Counted from the first letter of the stretch, positions 31,910 to 43,360 are shown. The stretch: DNA of 64,000 nt from Cylindrotheca closterium (GCA_933822405.4 CAKOGP040002424.1:1-64000); one strand, 5' to 3'. Translations and numbers: made by a program. Notes: generated by a model not told the origin, from the sequence alone.

Positions 31910-33346
31910 TTATGAGCTTTCTTTTAGTGCTTTCTCTTCTGCAATGATTTGTGCTTCAATTTCCTTCATGCGCATGGAATCCGACGGCGCTCCACCTCCT
32001 GCTACTATTTCAGGCGCTGCCACAGAGGCTCGTCGCGATCTAGGTGCACTACCCTTGTGAGATCCCACGCTCGAACTTCTCCTACGTCGCGAATCATTGG
32101 CAATATCTTTCAAAGATTTGCCACTATCCGCACGTTGCAAGACTTCATTGGTCTGATTTCCGGTGTTGCGATGAGATTCTCGCCGAGCCCGTCGCTCGGC
32201 GGCTTTTTTCCTTGACTCAGTATCGGTGTTACCATCAACATCATCATCCCACTCGATTTCAATACTTCGTGCAGTCCGTCGCGAACTTGCTCCTCGTCTG
32301 GAGTCGTCAAAGTCATCATCGAAACTTCTACCTGCACCAGTGCCAAAACTGTGTTTCGACCCTCTTCTAGAGTCTTCCATGTCGTCATCAATACTGCGTG
32401 CAGTCCGCCTTGAACTTGCTCCCCGTTTGGATACTTCCAAGTCGTCATCAATGCTTCTCTTACTACGACGTGAGGAAGTATCGTCGCCTCCATTCCTCCG
32501 GCGTGCCTCATTGTCGAAAATGGCCGGTGCCTTGGATGGTCGTTGGGAACCCAACGACTTTGTCCGTTGTGGCATGCCCTTTGGCGTCGTATCGTTTGTT
32601 ATCAAACTACTCGTTCGCTCTGGATTGCCAGTTGCTGCAGTGGGACGCTTACGAGCCTGGTTACGGAGATTTCGTTCTCTTGTTTTCACTTCTCGTTGCA
32701 TAGCCGATAATGGTTTGCTGCTATTGACTCGTTCCAGTGCTTGTTGGGCATTGATGGATCGGGTTCGTTTGGGTTTTGTGGACTCAATCCGTGTTTTCTG
32801 GGCCATTTCTTTCAAGGATTTGCCACTGTCAGCTCGCTCCAAGACTCTCAAAGCGTTGTGAGAGTTGTGCATGCTATCATACTTTTTATATTCCTTTTCT
32901 ACATCAGCTGCCAGGGCTTGCTCATCCTGTGCACTATCGGCCAAGACCTCAATCACAAAGGGAATACTGATATCTCCTTCCGATTCATCAGTAGACTCAT
33001 GCAAGTCATGTTCATCTTCTTTGGCTTTGGAGCTTCTTTTCTTTTTCGACTTGTCTTTTGATTTGGAAGGTTTATCTGTTTTTGCAGCGGCTTTCGTTTT
33101 TTTCTTGTCTTTCTTTGCAGTCTTTTTGCTGGCCGTATCTTGTGCCGAAGTTGCACTTTCGTTTGCAGTGTTTTGTTCCAGCGGCGAAGACCACTTTTTC
33201 TTCACAGTAGCTTTTGCCTTGACCCTGTTCTTCAAATCCTCGATTTGTTTGGCTTTACGCCTGGCCTTTTCAAGTCGTTCCTCCTCTTCCGGATCTGCAG
33301 GAGCACCAACCTCTCTAGGAATTTCACTGCTTTCAACTTCTGCCAT
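31910..33346 (-). CDS. Disordered charged protein with repeated ADSGKSLK and SRRxxRSIDDD units
   Basis: Single exon, 478 residues. The composition is Lys/Arg, Glu/Asp and Ser-rich and mostly disordered, with coiled-coil character at the start (EEERLEKARRKAKQIEDLKN). A first repeat family, consensus LERADSGKSLKEMA, occurs three times with variation (VLERADSGKSLKEMA, ALERVNSSKPLSAM, VLQRADSGKSLKDIA). A second, SRRTARSIDDDxEDSRRG, occurs about four times between them. The basic Arg/Ser units and acidic DDD clusters look like phosphorylation targets. I do not recognise the family, and no catalytic motif is visible. Nuclear or cytoskeletal roles are both possible. Confidence 0.6.
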   Translation of the reverse strand: MAEVESSEIPREVGAPADPEEEERLEKARRKAKQIEDLKNRVKAKATVKKKWSSPLEQNTANESATSAQDTASKKTAKKDKKKTKAAAKTDKPSKSKDKSKKKRSSKAKEDEHDLHESTDESEGDISIPFVIEVLADSAQDEQALAADVEKEYKKYDSMHNSHNALRVLERADSGKSLKEMAQKTRIESTKPKRTRSINAQQALERVNSSKPLSAMQREVKTRERNLRNQARKRPTAATGNPERTSSLITNDTTPKGMPQRTKSLGSQRPSKAPAIFDNEARRRNGGDDTSSRRSKRSIDDDLEVSKRGASSRRTARSIDDDMEDSRRGSKHSFGTGAGRSFDDDFDDSRRGASSRRTARSIEIEWDDDVDGNTDTESRKKAAERRARRESHRNTGNQTNEVLQRADSGKSLKDIANDSRRRRSSSVGSHKGSAPRSRRASVAAPEIVAGGGAPSDSMRMKEIEAQIIAEEKALKESS

Positions 33347-33867
33347 TGTCGAAAAACTTTACACCGACTTTCTAAAGCCGTTCAAAACCTAAATCGAACA
33401 AGGTCCGCTTAGAGTATTACAGCTGTTTTCTCGTTGCACTGTAATAGGGGTCTGCTCCTTCACCAACCTAGTACGATACTGTTGGTTGTTGGAATGGGAT
33501 TCGCAGGTCACAATTTATTGCCTGCCTCTCTTCCTCGATTTTATGTCTCAATTACGATGTTTCTACGGGACATCAACGCGATCCTGTGCTTCCACCACGC
33601 GCCCACCAGCCATGCTGTTAAGTTGGAAGACTACATCTGTACTGTTGGGCATAAATATTAATGTCATCACAAGCCACCTTCTCACGCAACAAAAACTAAA
33701 ACATGTCCATTTATCCTTCAAGATACTCGTGTCATGATTCACATACATAAAAAACATGAAGAATCATCTCAGCGAAAGCTGTTCAGTTGACATCATCGAA
33801 TTCAAAGCCAACGGTATCCAAATAGAAGGGTGACCCAACAATTGCTCTGATAGTCAAGGAGGTCACT
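33347..33867. other. Divergent intergenic region
   Basis: Holds the presumed promoters of the minus-strand repetitive gene and the plus-strand LRR gene. Small ORFs here look like chance. Nothing specific is recognised. Confidence 0.55.
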
Positions 33868-36800
33868 ATGGATGCTTTTCAAGGGACGATACATGGAAAG
33901 AACAGTATCATTCCTGATGCTGAAGATGGTTTGGCTGATGGAAACGCCCGCCAAGCACCTCTCCGAAGGATTTCATCCGAAAATTGGTCGAAACATCCAC
34001 TGCTTTCATCTGTCAACACTAAGATGACGTACACTCTTCTTCTAGACAAGATCGAGAGATTAGAACTAGAATCCGATTCGAAAACAAAAGAATTGGAGAA
34101 ACGACTTCAGGAGACAGAGAACAAGCTTGGGATTTCCCCACTCGCAAGTTTAATCCCTTGGCGAAGTAGCAGCATAACTCGCGATGGTCCTGTGGATTCT
34201 ACTTTAATCACAAATAACAACACGAAAAGGAGCACCTTCAAATTGACTCCGGATATGTACTCGATCCTGGCGTGCTGGGAGTGGAGCACAAAGCCATTCT
34301 GGGCGTCATTATTCGTTGTTTTTCTCCAGATCACATTGCTATCAGTGCTGATTGTAGATCTAATCGGAGGAGCTACGGTAGATAACATTCTGAACCTCCC
34401 TGGGAACGTGGAATATACGGTACGCATTGCCCAGGCAGTGGCGGTCCCCATCGCCGTGTTCAAGCAAGAAGATCTACGAGAGGGCATTGAAGGTATTTTT
34501 CTCGGTATGCCGCATGCTTTCAGAGGTGACATCAAATTCCAGTCAATGAAACCGATAAAGTGGCGCATAGGATACTTCCTTCGCTTTGCTCAAGGATTCT
34601 TGAGTATGTTTGCCAGTTTCATTCTTCTGATACAGGCCGAGACGGTCTTTGATCTGCTCTTGAACTTCCTCGGTATTGAATTCATCTCAGATCTTGATAA
34701 CCTAGCGTTTCGATTGGCCGGTATTGGATACTTTGGTATCACAACAAGAGATTGCGTGAACACCATCTCAGAGGCAGAATTTAGCAAAGATGAAAAGGAC
34801 ACAGGCGTCGTTGGTGTAGCCTTTTCACCATCTTGGTTCAAGAAATACGCTCACATCTTGGGCGTGTTCTTCATCTTCATTGCAATGGTATCAAGTTTTA
34901 TATTCTACGCTGCCCAACAATACGATGGAGAGTACCTGACCAGTACAGTTCGCGTTGAGTTTGGAGACGAGACGCTGCCATTTCTTGGGATATTCAACGG
35001 TTGCTACACTGCTCGAAGCGACGGTACAATTGCAGAACGTCTTGTGTATGAGCAGATGGGGCGTTCGACAATGCAAGGAAAGCTAGCCTACTGCAGTGGT
35101 CTTGACGATGGTAGTTGGGTGTTTTTCCATGAGGGGGACGACCCATGCAACAATCCAATTGCGTCATCTGGAAGTACAAAGACTTTCGATGTACTGGAGA
35201 CTGCAGAATCTCAGTGGTACACGAACACTGGTCTTCCACTTGAGTACCTGCAGATCTACAAGATTGACGAAACTGATACATGTGGCTCACGGGATCTTCT
35301 GGACGCCACTCGTGACACATGTTTGACTATCGAGTTTGAGCTGGAAGGACAGTCAAGCACCTTTCAGAAGCATCAGTTGAGTGCTTCAGATGGAGGGGAA
35401 GCTTTGGATGCAATGAGGTCACACCCTATTTACGTCAGTGCTAATGGATCAAACCCTGAAGTGGTTATATTCACAGGTCGCCGTTGGGTCTTGGCGAACT
35501 CGAGCAATCTCGGTTCATGGGAGAACACGACTGCGCTGTTGGATGCTACCGGTAACGAAGAGTTCTATTCGGATCTACTAGAAGCAAATGATGAGTGGAT
35601 TCTGTCGGTCAGTGAGCCTGTCGACCGAGTGAATGATCAGGGCACACCACTTGGACTGCAATGGTACTTTCCCCGGGATATTAATGACGAGTCGAACACT
35701 ACGATTGATTTCAACTTTCGCATCTCGGATTTAACTCGACCAGTCGATCTTGCATGCACATCGTGCAACTCCAAGACAAATCCATGCCTTTATGAAGGAC
35801 TTTGTAGGGATACGACTGGTGAATGTGAATGCAAACATGGAGCGAGTGGCAAGCTGTGTCGTGAAAAACCGTTGGGAGACGGAATCTGCAACACATACTT
35901 CAATACGCCAGAAAATGAGTACGATGGCGGCGATTGCTGTGCAGACACTTGTGAAGGTGTCGATTGCGATGACTCCAGTATTGATTTTCCGTTTGGCATT
36001 GATATGAGCAAAAGAGGCAACGCCTCCAGAGCAGCTTGGTTTGAAATAGTCTTTGGGTTCGATACTCCACAAAATACATTTGGGTACGATGAATGTCGCG
36101 ATCCAGATCAAGCTTCGTTCACCATTGAAATGAAGCCATCCGTTTGGCGGTTCTTCGACCCTGAAGCACCACTAATCACATCTCTGTTGGGGCTTGATGC
36201 TGACTTTGACTGGTTCAACTCTTTCTATTGCATCGTGGAAAAGGTCCTTCTCACATGCGATGACAAGCCGTACATGGAACTACCTGCCATATTAGACGCA
36301 TCAACTGACTATGACGATGGATGCCCAACATATCGCCAGTCGTTCCAAGTACCGTATGGTGCCAGCTGTGAGGTAACTTATTCGAACTACATGCAATTTC
36401 TGCGTTCTGAAGACATCAATTTGTTGGTCAAAGTAGTTCACAGCTTTGATGAGAATCCCCTTTACGAAGGCCTGTCTCAATTAGGAGATACCTCGATCCC
36501 GACTTTTCCTTGGGATGTTCCATTATCGAAATGTATCACCGAGGCATTTTCAAACAGAACCAAATCTATATTTGACAAGACTACCATAGAAGGTGCAGTC
36601 GCGAATAGCCTTTCTAATTCTGGGAGAGCAATCGAGTGGTGCGAGAACAAAGGTGACCGCGGTATACTATTTGAGAGATTTGGGCTTGAGGCACTTCTAA
36701 TGCTTCTGCTTGGTTCGACAGAAACGATTGGAGGAGAGGTAAACCATTGCAGTCTGCAAAAACTTGACGAAGGCTTCTTTACGCGCTGCAACGACGACAG

Positions 36801-38025
36801 AGTATTGTCATTGGAAATCGATGGTGACTACTATACAACCAATGTCATGCTCGCGGACCTTCTGGGCTTGATGCAATCTTTCCCTCAATTGCGTGAGTGT
36901 TGGCCGCATGTGCTGCCGCTTCTTTTTACTTGTAAAAGAATCAATGCAATGCTAACAACATTTTATTTCCCATTTTCTAGAATATCTCGGTATCAATGGC
37001 ACCGTTTTGAACGGTCCAATCCCAGTAATGGAGATCGCGAATCTGCACAACTTGACCACACTGGGGCTTGTGAATGGCAGATTGAACGGCACAATCCCTA
37101 CGGAAATCTCCAGTCTGCAAAAGTTGGAAACTGTCATTCTCGACAACAACGAGTTAACTGGCCCAGCAATCCCTAGTGAACTTCTATCATTGGAAAGGTT
37201 GAGTACTTACGCAGTCTCCAACAATCGCCTGGGAGGATCTATTCCCGTTGAAATCGAGAATCTTAAAGCATCGCTACAAACACTCCATTTGAATGGAAAT
37301 GAGATCACTGGAACGTTGCCAACAGTTCTTGGGACCCTCGAAGAAGTAGTTTCTCTCAAACTCGAAGGGAATCAGTTGACTGGGTAAGTGATTAGGTCTT
37401 GTGTGTTTCCGTCATTCTTGCATTTGACATCTCTCATATTTGGCATCTTTTCTTGATTTCGCCGCTAGGACAATCCCAAGCACACTCGGCAATCTCCGAT
37501 TTGCGTTGGAGCTAACTATCTTCGATAATCGTCTGACAGGGTCCATCCCAAACAGTTTACAGAACCTTCGGTTTCTGAGTACGCTCAAGTTGGATGGAAA
37601 TGAGTTAGGTGGAACCATTCCTGGACTTGGGATGCTTGAACTATTGAAAATTGTTCATCTTGATAGCAATCTGCTGACTGGGTGAGTCTTCTCGTCCGCC
37701 CCTGAGCCCCCATATTGCATCTTGCTCACTCATTTTTGTAATCTTTTCTTGAATTTCCTGTAGGACAATTCCAAGCGAGTTTGGGAACCTTTCACTTTTG
37801 TCAGAACTGACTCTTTTCAGTAACCGTTTGAGCAGCTCAATCCCATCCACTCTAGCCAATCTGACGCTTCTGGAAGTGTGCAATATTTTGGGTACGTTAC
37901 CATTCGCTGCGATTGGCCGTGGCAGTACTGTATCGTTTCTCATTATTCTTTTCTTTTCTCTTAAACCAAATAAAACAGGTGGGAACTCGAACATGACTGG
38001 TGGGACTGTGGGTGTTTGCACTTGA
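33868..38025 (+). CDS. Large LRR receptor-like membrane protein with EGF/LNR-type Cys-rich domain
   Basis: Exons 33868-36892, 36981-37383, 37469-37681, 37764-37891 and 37979-38025 give 1271 residues; introns are 88, 85, 82 and 87 bp. A coiled coil (about 57-88) is followed by a first membrane helix (about 143-166) and at least two further hydrophobic regions (near 235-270 and 325-350). The long region after them has an EGF-like stretch (CLYEGLCRDTTGECECKHG) and a Lin-12/Notch-like motif (GDGICNTYFNTPENEYDGGDCC). The C-terminal 270 residues are plant-type leucine-rich repeats with the LTGTIP signature. No kinase domain is present. Diatoms have many such LRR surface proteins; the ligand is unknown. 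The last intron is inferred because it removes a non-LRR stretch while keeping frame. Confidence 0.78.
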
Positions 38026-38181
38026 CCAAGATTTCCTGTTCAAAAATACCGGTTCTGCATTATTTTCTGTCCGAACGACGTGTAGTAGAAACCAATCGAA
38101 TACTTTCCATCGGCAGTCTTGATGGTGTCATCTCTTCGTAAACATAAAGCCGATTAAAGCGAGAAAAAAATGTCTCTTTCC

Positions 38182-39822
38182 TCACAGTCCAGTTGACTTG
38201 TATTGACGATGATCCTTCCTTCGCCGTAAAAGACGGGAAGTTTCATCAGTTGAGTCCTCATCATCGTTGCCGTAGTCCTCATTACCGTCGTGCGCGCCCT
38301 CTTCTGCGTGCGTGTACAATTGATCTTCCCGTTGAAATTTTTGGTCTTGTACTTGTAATTGTTTGCTAAGCAGCATTTGTCGAACTAAATCGGGTCGTCG
38401 TTTGGCAATATCTTGGATATTAGCTGGCATTTGCTTCAAAATGGCCTCTGGTATTTCACTTTTTCCTCCTACCGACGATGCTTGAGCACTTGACGGGGTA
38501 TGTATGGCAGGAGCAGCAGGAGCAGGAGCTATTTTGGGTGTTGGCAAAGCTGCTGATTGAAGTTGCTTCTGTATGGGTCCTCGCTGCAAGGGATCTTCAC
38601 CATCACTCACGGCGCTGGCTTGCGATGGTGGTGCACCTGATGCTGGATCTGAGGCCGACGTTCCTTCTGTTCGCAAACGCGGCAATTCCAGCCCATACCG
38701 TTCCTTCATGACATCGTTGATGTGATTTTCTTGGTTGGGGTCGAGATTCAACATTTCTGCTCCCGAAGCAAAACTGTTGCGATCTGCCAAGCCACTTGTC
38801 CCATCGCTTTTGGCAGTGGAAGCGAAACTTCTTCGTCGATCGCTATTGTACTCTTCATCAAATCCACTCAAAAAGTCGTTTGGATGTGCTGATGTTGTAC
38901 CACCAAAAGAAGCACCATTGCAACTGCTGCCGCTCATATTGGCTTCCGATCCTCGTGGTTTGGGAAAGGGTCGTACCAGTTCAGTCTGAATCGCCTGATC
39001 CAAATGGCACGCGGGTCCATAGGGAACTTGCAGTTGAAGTAATTGAGAGACGGATAGAGTATCCAACAAGGGTCCATCGATTCGATGTGATGCCAATTGT
39101 TGCAAGACTCCATGATCAACGTCGTCATGGTCAAATGATGATTCCAACACTTGTGATATCCACCGCAAGGTGGTGGAAGGTTTCCACGTATACCACTTGG
39201 ATCGATCAAATCCGTCTTTATCTTGCGATATGATGAAGGATGATGATGGATTTGTGTTGGAACCGCTGCCTCCATAGTTGGTAATTTTGCGCATTTCTTG
39301 CTCCAACTTTTCTTTTCGTCGTTTGTACCAATGAATAATCCAAAGAATGCACAAGGAAAGTATGTAAACTTGTAAGGAGAACATGGCAATCGATTCTTGT
39401 GCTCCTTCGGCATATCTTAGAGATGAAAAGAGACACGACGAGGACATCATGGCTGTCCAAGCCGCAAAGGAAAACCACCAAGAACTCCGGTTGTAACTCT
39501 TCTTGATTCGTTCCAGCGGACCACTGATTGCCAAAACACCGATGGATACTAGATTTGATACGATTACCAAATGCATCCAAGTTTCAAATATCAAATCTTC
39601 TTTTTTGCCATGCTGCTGGATATCTTTGTCATGTAGACTGCTTGGATGCGACCGAAGGGAAAGAATGACACAGAACCACAACCAGATTTGGCATCGAACC
39701 CGTTCCTCGATCAAATCCTTTCGGAGGCTACGATCAATCACCATGGAAGAGGTCACAATGAGAATAGTGGGAAATTGAGTCAGCCATTGTTCGGAGGGTC
39801 CCTCAATATAGGATCCCATCAT
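38182..39822 (-). CDS. Multipass membrane protein with cytosolic SAM-like domain
   Basis: Single exon, 546 residues, from the first ATG at 39822 (a second Met follows directly). About five hydrophobic segments lie in the first 165 residues (near 16-30, 46-58, 81-100, 115-135 and 147-165). A linker then leads to a helical region at about 213-283 (LRWISQVLESSFDHDD, DGPLLDTLSVSQLLQL). That region has the pattern of a sterile alpha motif (SAM) domain: Trp at the first helix, then the LLxLxxxxLxxL core. The rest is polar and low-complexity, ending in an acidic segment with DETSRLL, which fits an acidic dileucine sorting signal for endosome or vacuole. Family not recognised. A SAM domain usually makes homo- or hetero-oligomers. 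Confidence 0.6.
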   Translation of the reverse strand: MMGSYIEGPSEQWLTQFPTILIVTSSMVIDRSLRKDLIEERVRCQIWLWFCVILSLRSHPSSLHDKDIQQHGKKEDLIFETWMHLVIVSNLVSIGVLAISGPLERIKKSYNRSSWWFSFAAWTAMMSSSCLFSSLRYAEGAQESIAMFSLQVYILSLCILWIIHWYKRRKEKLEQEMRKITNYGGSGSNTNPSSSFIISQDKDGFDRSKWYTWKPSTTLRWISQVLESSFDHDDVDHGVLQQLASHRIDGPLLDTLSVSQLLQLQVPYGPACHLDQAIQTELVRPFPKPRGSEANMSGSSCNGASFGGTTSAHPNDFLSGFDEEYNSDRRRSFASTAKSDGTSGLADRNSFASGAEMLNLDPNQENHINDVMKERYGLELPRLRTEGTSASDPASGAPPSQASAVSDGEDPLQRGPIQKQLQSAALPTPKIAPAPAAPAIHTPSSAQASSVGGKSEIPEAILKQMPANIQDIAKRRPDLVRQMLLSKQLQVQDQKFQREDQLYTHAEEGAHDGNEDYGNDDEDSTDETSRLLRRRKDHRQYKSTGL

Positions 39823-40211
39823 CCTGTGCAGGTTCTGAGTTGTTGGGTTATTGAGGGCACGAGTAAATTAAAATGAAAATCTACAATACCCTCGTATCCA
39901 ATAATCCAAATCCATTCTGATCTAGTCGAACGAGTCATCGTTTACATGTACTGTGTACTGTATCCTACTGTAGTTATTTACTCTAATCCTTTTCTGGTAC
40001 GTCTCTGTTGCAATACCAACAAAGCATTCACAAAACTTCTGATCCCAATAAGGGTATAAAAAAATGTTGATCCATTTGGATCTAGAGATCTGGGAAAAAT
40101 ATCCTTGTTGACAGTGGATTGCCTACTACTACTTAGAAGCTGTGTACGAAGTAGTCTCGGTTTTTCGTCCGTTTCTGACTTCACGGTAGTAGCATAAAAT
40201 AGAATCCTGCC
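39823..40211. other. Intergenic region
   Basis: Between the SAM-domain gene (its 5' side) and the end of the acyltransferase gene. AT-rich, no gene recognised. Confidence 0.55.
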
Positions 40212-41651
40212 TCAAAGAGGCTCTTTCGACAAAAAGGGAACTGTGTTCTCTAAATTGGCTAGTTTTTCGGGGCTTCCGGCAACCATTATACCCGTTCCGT
40301 GAGGTCCGGCACGGAAGATCAGCATGATAGCCAATGTCGATGGCAACAGCTTGGATGTATCGTAGAGTGGGATTTGTATTTCCTCTTGCCAACCGGGAAT
40401 GGAAGAGAGTTTCGAGAAAGACGCCCAATTTGTTGCCAACGCAATCGAACCTGACGCCATACCCCAAAACCCAGGCATTGGTTCATCGTGTGTGACCTGA
40501 CGTCGATATTGCAGTACTTGCCCTTGATTCTTCTTTTCTGTCAACGACTTTCGTATCAAGTCGGGTGTCTTCGAGTCACAAGGACGATAGAACAAGACAT
40601 TTTCATAGTTCCCTGCGAGCATATCGGTATGTCCTGGTAATCGTCCACGCCAGTTTAGTGCCATCAACCCATGTTTACAAGTTGAATTTTGAAAGAACCA
40701 ACTAGACAAGACATCATTTGTCGATACAAACTGTTTTTTGGGTGTACTTGTGGTGTCGTATTGGTGCTTTTCTTTTTCGTCTTTCATGCCATCCTGGTTC
40801 ACAAGATAAAACCTGGCGGATGCTTTTTTGCTTGGCTTCAAAAGGGTTGTGAACACACCCAAGACCATGTTTGCAATGAATCCACCCGATTGTAGGATTT
40901 TGTATTCTGGTTCACCACCCATGACTTGGATTTGCTGTTGCTCTGTGCTCATGATCCGTTGTGGATCCAATGAAACAATGTCTTCTTGGACATTCAACAA
41001 CATGTTGTTCATTTTGAAAAACGTCGCCCCATCTGCAATGACATGAGACATCGTAAACACTACCGCAAAATATTGTCGCTTATCAGACCTTGAGGGAAGA
41101 ATCGTTACACGACACAGTGCTTCATTTGGACCGTTTTTTAACATGAGATGTGACAGCCTCGAACCTAGTTGATCATACGGCGTGCCAGGTGAAATACCAA
41201 CGCTGCCATCATCATTATGAAGACACCCAAAGTATTCGCTCATGGAGCCATCCTTTGTATCGTCCCACAACTGTTTGGGATACACCAAGGAGTGCTCGCC
41301 ATTTCGTTTCAAGATCCTTCCTATCATCCAAGGATTTGCTTTGATTATTTGGTGGAACCGATCTTGTAGTATCTGCTTGGTTTTGTCAAGGTTGTCCCCT
41401 GAGTCTGTCATTTTGAACCAAGTCAAGGTTGACATTGCATTGTCCCCACCGCCACCCATTGCCAAAACCTGTTCAATAGAAAGTAACTTCACGACGAGTT
41501 CATCGTCGACGGAACTTTGCTTCTTAGTATGTTGACAACTGTTGTAATAGTAAATCGCTATAGCAGCTGTCGAACAAGATGCCAAGATCGTTCCCCAAGC
41601 ATAAGGATCGTTTGTAGCTGGTAGCAGAAATCTGAAGGAGAAAGTAGACAT
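40212..41651 (-). CDS. HxxxD-type acyltransferase-like protein
   Basis: Single exon, 479 residues. A hydrophobic segment near the N-terminus (GTILASCSTAAIAIYYY) may anchor the protein. The catalytic signature HVIADG is at 203-208 in FTMSHVIADGATFF, matching the HxxxDG of BAHD, condensation and wax-ester synthase-like acyltransferases, which use a CoA or carrier-linked acyl donor. The second BAHD motif DFGWG is not seen, so it is not a typical plant BAHD enzyme. The fold has the expected two-lobed length. Donor and acceptor cannot be inferred. The neighbouring genes on either side are also on the minus strand but are unrelated in function. Confidence 0.7.
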   Translation of the reverse strand: MSTFSFRFLLPATNDPYAWGTILASCSTAAIAIYYYNSCQHTKKQSSVDDELVVKLLSIEQVLAMGGGGDNAMSTLTWFKMTDSGDNLDKTKQILQDRFHQIIKANPWMIGRILKRNGEHSLVYPKQLWDDTKDGSMSEYFGCLHNDDGSVGISPGTPYDQLGSRLSHLMLKNGPNEALCRVTILPSRSDKRQYFAVVFTMSHVIADGATFFKMNNMLLNVQEDIVSLDPQRIMSTEQQQIQVMGGEPEYKILQSGGFIANMVLGVFTTLLKPSKKASARFYLVNQDGMKDEKEKHQYDTTSTPKKQFVSTNDVLSSWFFQNSTCKHGLMALNWRGRLPGHTDMLAGNYENVLFYRPCDSKTPDLIRKSLTEKKNQGQVLQYRRQVTHDEPMPGFWGMASGSIALATNWASFSKLSSIPGWQEEIQIPLYDTSKLLPSTLAIMLIFRAGPHGTGIMVAGSPEKLANLENTVPFLSKEPL

Positions 41652-41839
41652 CGTCAGCTTGCTTTTGGAAGTATAAAATCAAAGATATCGACTGTGAAAA
41701 TCACCATCGTATCCAAAGCATAATATATATGCACGAACCAAATTTGAAATTACGAGTATTTGTTCTACAGAAATCATTCACTGATACTCGGGACTCAATT
41801 TTTTACAGTCGACAACACGTATAAATACGTACTCTTGCT

Positions 41840-43360
41840 CTAATTGTCTTCCTCCATTCCAAATCTCTTGAACGTATAGAATGAGCTAATACCCTGCTTC
41901 AACTGACCAGCATAGTTGTAAACACGCGAAAGCTTGGAACAGCAGACTTCTGGTAGTTTTGCCTCATCCAATTCGCCAATCTCGACAGGAGCGTCGTCTT
42001 CACTTTGGTACAGACAGAACTCTGTGAAGAAAGGCTTGTTCAAATCCTTCGTGGCCTCCTTATCGAAGTTCAAGTACCTTGGAACCTGTATTGAAACGGG
42101 GCCAGAAAGGAACCCAACCATGTCTCCGCTCCAATCAATGTATACCATGCGTTGATCTTTGGGGATTCGTCGGGAGAGACCCTCATTGACACAGACATTT
42201 CCTCCCAAGGACTTCGTCATTGTCTTGGCCAAGCTTGCTCCCATGGCTTTACCATTGTCAACGACTTGTCGGATCTCCTCTCCAAAGTTCCACATCCATC
42301 TCCAAGCAATCTTCTGGACGCCCACTTCCCATGACCCAAAGGCTGCTTTGGTACTGTCCGATGTTGGGGTTGCTCCTGATGATCCAAATCCTCTGCCTCT
42401 GCCGCCTGGTGACTCGGGAACTGTTGGTTGGTCTCGAATTATGGCGTCGCCTAGCCAGACACCCGAAGATAGTTCCAAAAGGGAAATGTCATGAGAAGCG
42501 AGGGGTTTCGAGCCGTCGTCTTTCGATGACATGCTGTTCCCTAGTTGCTCTAGTGGCGAGGATGGAACAGGCGTTGGGGATGACGATGATGGCTTGTTTT
42601 CCATATTTCCGGTTATCTTCTCCACAAGTCTATCAATGTCGCTTTCCATTTCCAACAAGTCTCGTGCCGTGAGTTGGTCGTTTGGTGGTGCTCCTTTGCT
42701 CGGTGCAGGAGGAGGCGGTGCCGAGTCCTTTATTCGATTTTCATCAGTTACCACAATTCGCTGCAAACTTTGATCGAGTCCATAAAAGGCAAAGCACTTC
42801 GTTCGGCGATCGTTGGAAGCTGCTATGCAGTGTTCAATGCCAAATTGAATCAACTTGTCCGTACCTGCAATTCTTGCGGGAAAGTCAGGCAATGAGGAAT
42901 CCAATGAATAGGAAGCATCAACAGAATCAACATCCATATTGCAATCGTTCAAAAGAAGCAATCTAGAAGAGAAATTGTCGTCATTCCATTCAAAGGTTTC
43001 CGTCAAGGAAAGCTGTCGATTTTCGTCTAATCCCAACTTGACCCCAACTTTGAATTTTGGGGAAGTTTCTCGTTTGACAATTCCAGCGGCAACATCTGGT
43101 GTTATTGAAAAGGATGTCGCAGTCCCTTCCCATTGCCCTTCATGAAAGTCGCATAGGGATCGAATGGCTTCGGCGGCTTGATCGTCTTGCCCAAATTCAG
43201 AGGACATTTCCAATGCGGATGATCCCTTCGCCTTCCCATTATTCTGCTGTTGTGGTGGTATCAGATTTGTAAAGGAAGATATGCTGACTAAGCAGCATGC
43301 GGCAGATAGAAGGAAGAGGCTCCGTTGAAACGTATTTGTAGGGTATAAAGGTTCATTCAT
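41840..43360 (-). CDS. Probable plastid-targeted calycin/DUF3598-like protein
   Basis: Single exon, 506 residues. The N-terminus (MNEPLYPTNTFQRSLFLLSAACCLVSISS followed by FTNLIPP) is a signal peptide with an ASAF-like Phe at the cleavage point, the diatom plastid import pattern. The next region (LCDFHEGQWEGTATSFSI) opens a beta-rich domain of the type in DUF3598/CpcS-like calycins. A Pro/Ser-rich acidic linker joins it to a second beta-rich half (LELSSGVWLGDAIIRD, MVYIDWSGDMVGFLSGPVSI). Calycins of this kind bind bilins or lipids in plastids. That function is only suggested here, because no ligand residue is certain. Confidence 0.5.
   Translation of the reverse strand: MNEPLYPTNTFQRSLFLLSAACCLVSISSFTNLIPPQQQNNGKAKGSSALEMSSEFGQDDQAAEAIRSLCDFHEGQWEGTATSFSITPDVAAGIVKRETSPKFKVGVKLGLDENRQLSLTETFEWNDDNFSSRLLLLNDCNMDVDSVDASYSLDSSLPDFPARIAGTDKLIQFGIEHCIAASNDRRTKCFAFYGLDQSLQRIVVTDENRIKDSAPPPPAPSKGAPPNDQLTARDLLEMESDIDRLVEKITGNMENKPSSSSPTPVPSSPLEQLGNSMSSKDDGSKPLASHDISLLELSSGVWLGDAIIRDQPTVPESPGGRGRGFGSSGATPTSDSTKAAFGSWEVGVQKIAWRWMWNFGEEIRQVVDNGKAMGASLAKTMTKSLGGNVCVNEGLSRRIPKDQRMVYIDWSGDMVGFLSGPVSIQVPRYLNFDKEATKDLNKPFFTEFCLYQSEDDAPVEIGELDEAKLPEVCCSKLSRVYNYAGQLKQGISSFYTFKRFGMEEDN

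Noticed and set aside
33868..38025. Receptor kinase
   Set aside because: The protein has membrane helices and LRRs but no kinase motifs on either side of the membrane.
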